From: an uncultured Prevotellaceae bacterium
GTDB taxonomy: Bacteria > Bacteroidota > Bacteroidia > Bacteroidales > Bacteroidaceae
Reading direction: 5' to 3'
Assembly: GCA_902775075.1 (NCBI GenBank)
Contig: CACYKX010000078.1
Coordinates: forward strand, 1 to 12,558
DNA: 12,558 nucleotides
Positions 10,358 through 12,558 of this stretch are shown here, one piece after another. Position numbers and translations under genes: made by a program. The notes beneath the pieces were generated by a model. The model was given only the letters and a program-made list of their open reading frames with translations. It was not told the origin of the DNA and ran no database searches. The number at the start of each line of letters is the position of its first letter. Positions within the stretch are counted from its first letter, which is position 1.

Positions 10358-10378
10358 AGTAGTTTCCGCTTGTGAGGT

Positions 10379-10579
10379 TTACATTCTAACGAGGTCATTG
10401 ACTGTCACATCCAGGCATCTGGCTATATCCAGTAGGTTTTCCAAAGTGGGCTGAGCATTATTAGTACACCATTTGGAGATGGTGGCAGGGTCTTTGCCAA
10501 GTTGCTCAGCAAGCCACTTGTTTGTGCGCTTCTTCTCAGCAAGCACCACTTTTAGTCTATTCAGGTCTTTAGTTTCCAT
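10379..10579 (-). CDS. Small Xre/Cro-CI family helix-turn-helix protein
   Basis: A 66-aa single-domain DNA-binding protein. The HTH_3 fold covers nearly the whole chain: helices around 6-17, 20-27 (NKWLAEQLG), a recognition helix about 31-38 (PATISKWC), then 45-55 and 60-65. It resembles the short Cro/CI-type proteins often found directly upstream of restriction-modification and other defence genes in Bacteroidota (from general knowledge, not a search). It is the first gene of the minus-strand block, 21 nt before the WYL regulator, and faces the 238-nt divergent region where its operators would lie. It probably sets basal expression of the operon and perhaps of the divergent gene. ATG start at 10579, TAA stop at 10379-10381. 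There is no effector domain, so it would act as a dimeric DNA binder. Confidence 0.9.
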   Translation of the reverse strand: METKDLNRLKVVLAEKKRTNKWLAEQLGKDPATISKWCTNNAQPTLENLLDIARCLDVTVNDLVRM

Positions 10580-10607
10580 TCTTATACCTTATTATATTTA
10601 TAGGCTA

Positions 10608-10615
10608 CAAATTTA
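10608..10615 (-). promoter_or_regulatory. Candidate -7 box for the HTH-WYL-druH-druE operon
   Basis: On the minus strand this reads TAAATTTG, matching TAnnTTTG, 28 nt upstream of the HTH gene ATG at 10579. It would give a leader of about 20 nt. A TTTG is present at 10631-10628, but the 12-nt spacing is shorter than the usual ~20 for a -33 box. Alternatively, that TTTG at normal spacing would pair with the poorer box TAGCCTAT at 10607-10600. Confidence 0.4.
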
Positions 10616-10683
10616 GCAATTAATTCTCAAATAATCATTCTAATTTCGGAAAAATAACTATTCTACGGTCAAAAAATTGCTAA
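10613..10683. promoter_or_regulatory. Paired TTAGCAATT / AATTGCTAA motif, possible distal operator pair
   Basis: TTAGCAATT at 10613-10621 is the exact reverse complement of AATTGCTAA at 10675-10683, with 53 bp between them. The first copy overlaps the minus-strand -7 box at 10608-10615; the second overlaps the left arm of the 10680-10710 repeat. Two sites in opposite orientation about 62 bp apart, centre to centre, could allow cooperative binding by a regulator. The region is only about 25% G+C (15/60 at 10621-10680), so chance similarity cannot be excluded. Confidence 0.35.
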
Positions 10684-10710
10684 TTTTACCAATTTTTACG
10701 CTAAAATTAG
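10680..10710. repeat. Inverted repeat in the divergent promoter region, possible operator
   Basis: CTAATTTTA (10680-10688) and TAAAATTAG (10702-10710) are perfect 9-bp inverted arms separated by 13 bp. Extending outward, the arms stay partly matched (about 14 of 18 positions over 10671-10688 against 10702-10719). The repeat abuts a -7 box at 10711. A dimeric HTH or WYL regulator site is a reasonable guess. There is no GC-rich stem or T-tract, so it is unlikely to be a terminator. Confidence 0.5.
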
Positions 10711-10718
10711 TATTTTTG
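10711..10718 (+). promoter_or_regulatory. Second candidate -7 box, plus strand
   Basis: TATTTTTG followed by C also fits TAnnTTTG. It lies immediately after the right arm of the inverted repeat 10680-10710, so a protein bound there would cover this promoter. It is 99 nt from the ATG. The sequence is AT-rich, so a chance match is possible. Confidence 0.35.
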
Positions 10719-10765
10719 CATGAAAAATGTCATCTTCTGTGCAGATAGACTGCATAACAGTAGTG

Positions 10766-10773
10766 TAACTTTG
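10766..10773 (+). promoter_or_regulatory. Candidate Bacteroidota -7 box for the DUF2130 gene
   Basis: TAACTTTG, followed by C, matches the Bacteroidota primary-sigma -7 consensus TAnnTTTG. It lies 44 nt upstream of the ATG at 10818, giving a leader of about 35-40 nt. No clear TTTG -33 box is seen about 20 nt upstream, so the call rests on the -7 match and position. AAAGG at 10804-10808 could be a weak ribosome contact. Confidence 0.55.
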
Positions 10774-10817
10774 CACCGTGTTGTTAATTTGAGTGTATCA
10801 TATAAAGGTTTAAAGTC

Positions 10818-12161
10818 ATGAAAGAACTGAAATGCCCAAAGTGCGGAAGTGTTTTCCAGGTTGATGAAGCAGACTATGCTTCTATTCTGAGTCAGGTGAA
10901 GAATGCCGAGTTCGATGCAGAAATCCATCGTCGTCTCGCTGAGATTGATGAGCGTCACAAGGCAGAACAGGACTTGGCAGCTGTTAAGACGGAACAGTCT
11001 TTCCAGACTCAACTCAATAAAAAGGACAAGGAACTGGATGCCAAAGATGCCGAGATAGAACGCTTGAAAACTCAGCTTCAGAATATCGAGACACAGAAAA
11101 AGAACGAACTGTCGCTCGCTTTGGCCGAAAAGGACCAGAAGATAGCACAACTGAACTCTACAATCGAGCAGGGTGACAGTAAACTCCAGTTGGCTGTAAT
11201 GGCAGAGCGTAATAAGGCACAGGAGGCCGTTCAGGAAAAGGACAAGGAGATAATGAAACTTCGTTCTGATGCTGAAGTGGAGAAGCGTGAGGCCCAAATC
11301 CACGAGACCGCTCTGTTGGAGCAACACAAGAAGGAACTCCAGATGAAACAGGAACAGCTGGACTACTACAAGGACTTAAAAACCAAAATGTCAACTAAGA
11401 TGGTTGGCGAGACTCTGGAGCAGCATTGCAGTATAGAGTATGAGCAGTACATCCGTCCTGCTATGCCAAATGCCTACTTTGACAAGGACAATGACGCAGC
11501 CGATGGCACCAAGGGTGACTTCATCTTCCGGGATTCAGAGGATGGTACGGAGTATATCTCCATCATGTTTGAGATGAAGAACGAGATGGACACCACCGCC
11601 ACCAAGCACAAGAACGAGGATTTCCTGAAGAAGCTCGATGAGGATCGTAAAAAGAAGGGGTGTGAGTTTGCGGTACTGGTGAGTCTGCTGGAAGCCGACA
11701 ACGACCTATATAACACCGGCATCGTAAACAAGTCGCACCTCTTCCCGAAGATGTACGTCATCCGTCCTCAGTTCTTCGTTCCCTTCATCAATCTGCTGGT
11801 ACAGACCTCGAAAAAGAGCCTTGAATACAAGAAGCAGCTTATCTTGGCCCAAAGTAAGGAGGTGGATGTGACAAACTTCGAAAGTAAAATTGAGGACTTT
11901 AAGACCAAGTTCGGCAGGCACTATGAACTTGCTTCTAAGAAGTTCGATGATGCAGTTAAGCAGATTGATGACACCATCAGCAAACTACTGAAGATAAAGG
12001 AAAACCTGCTTGGTTCAGAAAACAACCTGCGCCTGGCTCAACAGGACACAGAAGACCTGACCATCCGCAAACTGACCTACAAGAACCCCACTATGAAGGC
12101 AAAGTTTGACGAAGCAAGAAAAATAAATACTCCTAAGGAAGTAGAGTCAGACGAGCAATAA
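10818..12161 (+). CDS. DUF2130 domain protein with zinc motif, coiled coil and PD-(D/E)XK-like signature
   Basis: A 447-aa protein in three parts. An N-terminal CPKCG (Cys6, Cys9) looks like half of a zinc ribbon, though no second cysteine pair follows nearby. A highly charged coiled coil runs from about 25 to 190. The DUF2130 domain covers about 190-345, followed by another helical, charged tail to the end. Within the domain, GDFIF (Asp234), a beta strand and EMK (Glu252, Lys254), with acidic residues upstream (Glu198, Glu201), match the layout of a PD-(D/E)XK nuclease core. Nuclease activity is inferred from this pattern only; as far as I know the family is uncharacterised. It is transcribed away from the defence operon and is visibly richer in G+C (32/60 at 11581-11640 against 16/60 at 6121-6180). 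It may be a resident host gene beside an acquired island. ATG at 10818, TAA at 12159-12161. Confidence 0.9.
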   Translation: MKELKCPKCGSVFQVDEADYASILSQVKNAEFDAEIHRRLAEIDERHKAEQDLAAVKTEQSFQTQLNKKDKELDAKDAEIERLKTQLQNIETQKKNELSLALAEKDQKIAQLNSTIEQGDSKLQLAVMAERNKAQEAVQEKDKEIMKLRSDAEVEKREAQIHETALLEQHKKELQMKQEQLDYYKDLKTKMSTKMVGETLEQHCSIEYEQYIRPAMPNAYFDKDNDAADGTKGDFIFRDSEDGTEYISIMFEMKNEMDTTATKHKNEDFLKKLDEDRKKKGCEFAVLVSLLEADNDLYNTGIVNKSHLFPKMYVIRPQFFVPFINLLVQTSKKSLEYKKQLILAQSKEVDVTNFESKIEDFKTKFGRHYELASKKFDDAVKQIDDTISKLLKIKENLLGSENNLRLAQQDTEDLTIRKLTYKNPTMKAKFDEARKINTPKEVESDEQ

Positions 12162-12198
12162 TATTTCGGAGCAAAATACAATTCCTGGGCAATTGTAG

Positions 12199-12242
12199 AA
12201 AACTCCACCTTTACCAAGAGCAGACGGCAAGGGCGGAGTTTT
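12199..12242. terminator. Bidirectional intrinsic terminator between convergent genes
   Basis: AAAACTCCACC (12199-12209) pairs with GGCGGAGTTTT (12232-12242) with one A-C mismatch, closing a loop of about 20 nt. The A-tract on one side and T-tract on the other provide U-runs for transcripts in either direction. It lies between the stop of the DUF2130 gene (12161) and the stop of the convergent small gene (12260), where a shared terminator is expected. Confidence 0.75.
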
Positions 12243-12259
12243 GATATTGAGAGAGAATT

Positions 12260-12517
12260 TCAGCCGACGATGGCCAGACGGTTGTCGGCAATATCGTACC
12301 TGACGGGATGGGCAAAGGTGATAGTCTTACCGTCATAGACAGCTGAAACATCGATACCTCTACGTTTGAACTCGTCGATGAGGGCCTGGTCGTGATAGGC
12401 ACGCATACCAGTCCAGCCAGTATTGCCGACCTGATGATTGAAAGCGGTTACTAACTCGAGAATCTGCATGTCTGCAAACTGCAGGGCATACTTCGTGTAA
12501 AAAATGTGCTGTTGCAT
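12260..12517 (-). CDS. Small hypothetical protein, 85 aa
   Basis: I do not recognise this protein. It starts at ATG 12517 and ends with TGA at 12260-12262. It has no signal peptide, membrane segment or cysteine cluster. The N-terminal half looks helical (ILELVTAFNHQVG at about 19-31), the middle contains GWTGMRAYHDQALIDEF, and the C-terminal half looks beta-rich (VYDGKTITF, VRYDIADNRLAIV), so a small compact alpha/beta fold is plausible. It converges on the DUF2130 gene and the two share a probable bidirectional terminator, which supports it being a real expressed gene. Its base composition resembles that of the DUF2130 gene. An overlapping minus-strand frame at 12211-12402 has unconvincing, Ser/Pro/Thr-rich composition and was treated as a shadow. 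Confidence 0.7.
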   Translation of the reverse strand: MQQHIFYTKYALQFADMQILELVTAFNHQVGNTGWTGMRAYHDQALIDEFKRRGIDVSAVYDGKTITFAHPVRYDIADNRLAIVG

Positions 12518-12558
12518 AACTTTTTGTTTTTGAAGTTTATAAATGTTGCTTCCGCATC

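Noticed and set aside
9326..10579. Toxin-antitoxin pair formed by the HTH and WYL genes
   Set aside because: The WYL protein has a clear regulator architecture with its own winged-helix domain and no toxin motif. The pair reads as two regulators.
10680..10710. Intrinsic terminator in the divergent region
   Set aside because: The stem is almost entirely A/T, and both flanking genes are transcribed away from it, so a terminator there has no role.
10707..11327. 206-aa minus-strand ORF overlapping the DUF2130 gene start
   Set aside because: It is antisense to the coiled-coil part of the DUF2130 gene. Its Leu/Phe/Cys-rich content is what the reverse complement of Lys/Glu/Gln-rich codons produces, and no domain is recognisable.
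1..12558. CRISPR array, tRNA, rRNA or insertion sequence
   Set aside because: No regularly spaced repeats, cloverleaf sequences, rRNA signatures, transposase ORF or terminal inverted repeats with target duplications were seen by eye on either strand.

Overview
The window looks like chromosomal accessory DNA from a Bacteroidota member, most likely a Bacteroidales/Prevotella-like organism. The signs are TAnnTTTG-type -7 promoter boxes, start codons without clear Shine-Dalgarno sequences, and a short Cro/CI-type HTH protein of a style common upstream of defence loci in this phylum. No rRNA, tRNA, CRISPR array, transposase or integrase is visible.

Layout. Positions 12-10579 (minus strand) hold a tight four-gene block, read right to left: a 66-aa Xre/Cro-type HTH protein, a 343-aa HTH-WYL regulator, a ~1063-aa protein resembling DruH (STY4851/YjiT-like), and a 2026-aa DEAD/DEAH helicase with zinc clusters and a DUF1998 domain (DruE-like). 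Gaps between genes are only 21, 29 and 12 nt, so they very likely form one operon. The pairing of a ~1000-aa protein of no obvious enzymatic class with a ~2000-aa DUF1998 helicase fits the Druantia type III anti-phage system (DruH + DruE). Here it carries its own two-regulator front end.

Positions 10580-10817 are a very AT-rich divergent intergenic region. It holds -7-like promoter boxes on both strands and overlapping inverted repeats that could be operators. On the plus strand, 10818-12161 encodes a DUF2130 protein with an N-terminal zinc motif, a long coiled coil and a PD-(D/E)XK-like nuclease signature. Its base composition is clearly richer in G+C than the defence block. It is followed by a hairpin that probably terminates transcription in both directions, and then by a small convergent 85-aa gene of unknown function (12260-12517, minus).

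How the genes may work together (inference): the HTH and WYL proteins control the operon from the divergent region, perhaps responding to nucleic-acid signals of infection. DruH and DruE would form the effector, with DruE translocating on or unwinding nucleic acid. The DUF2130 protein may be a host gene at the island edge or an accessory nuclease. The sequence alone cannot decide which.
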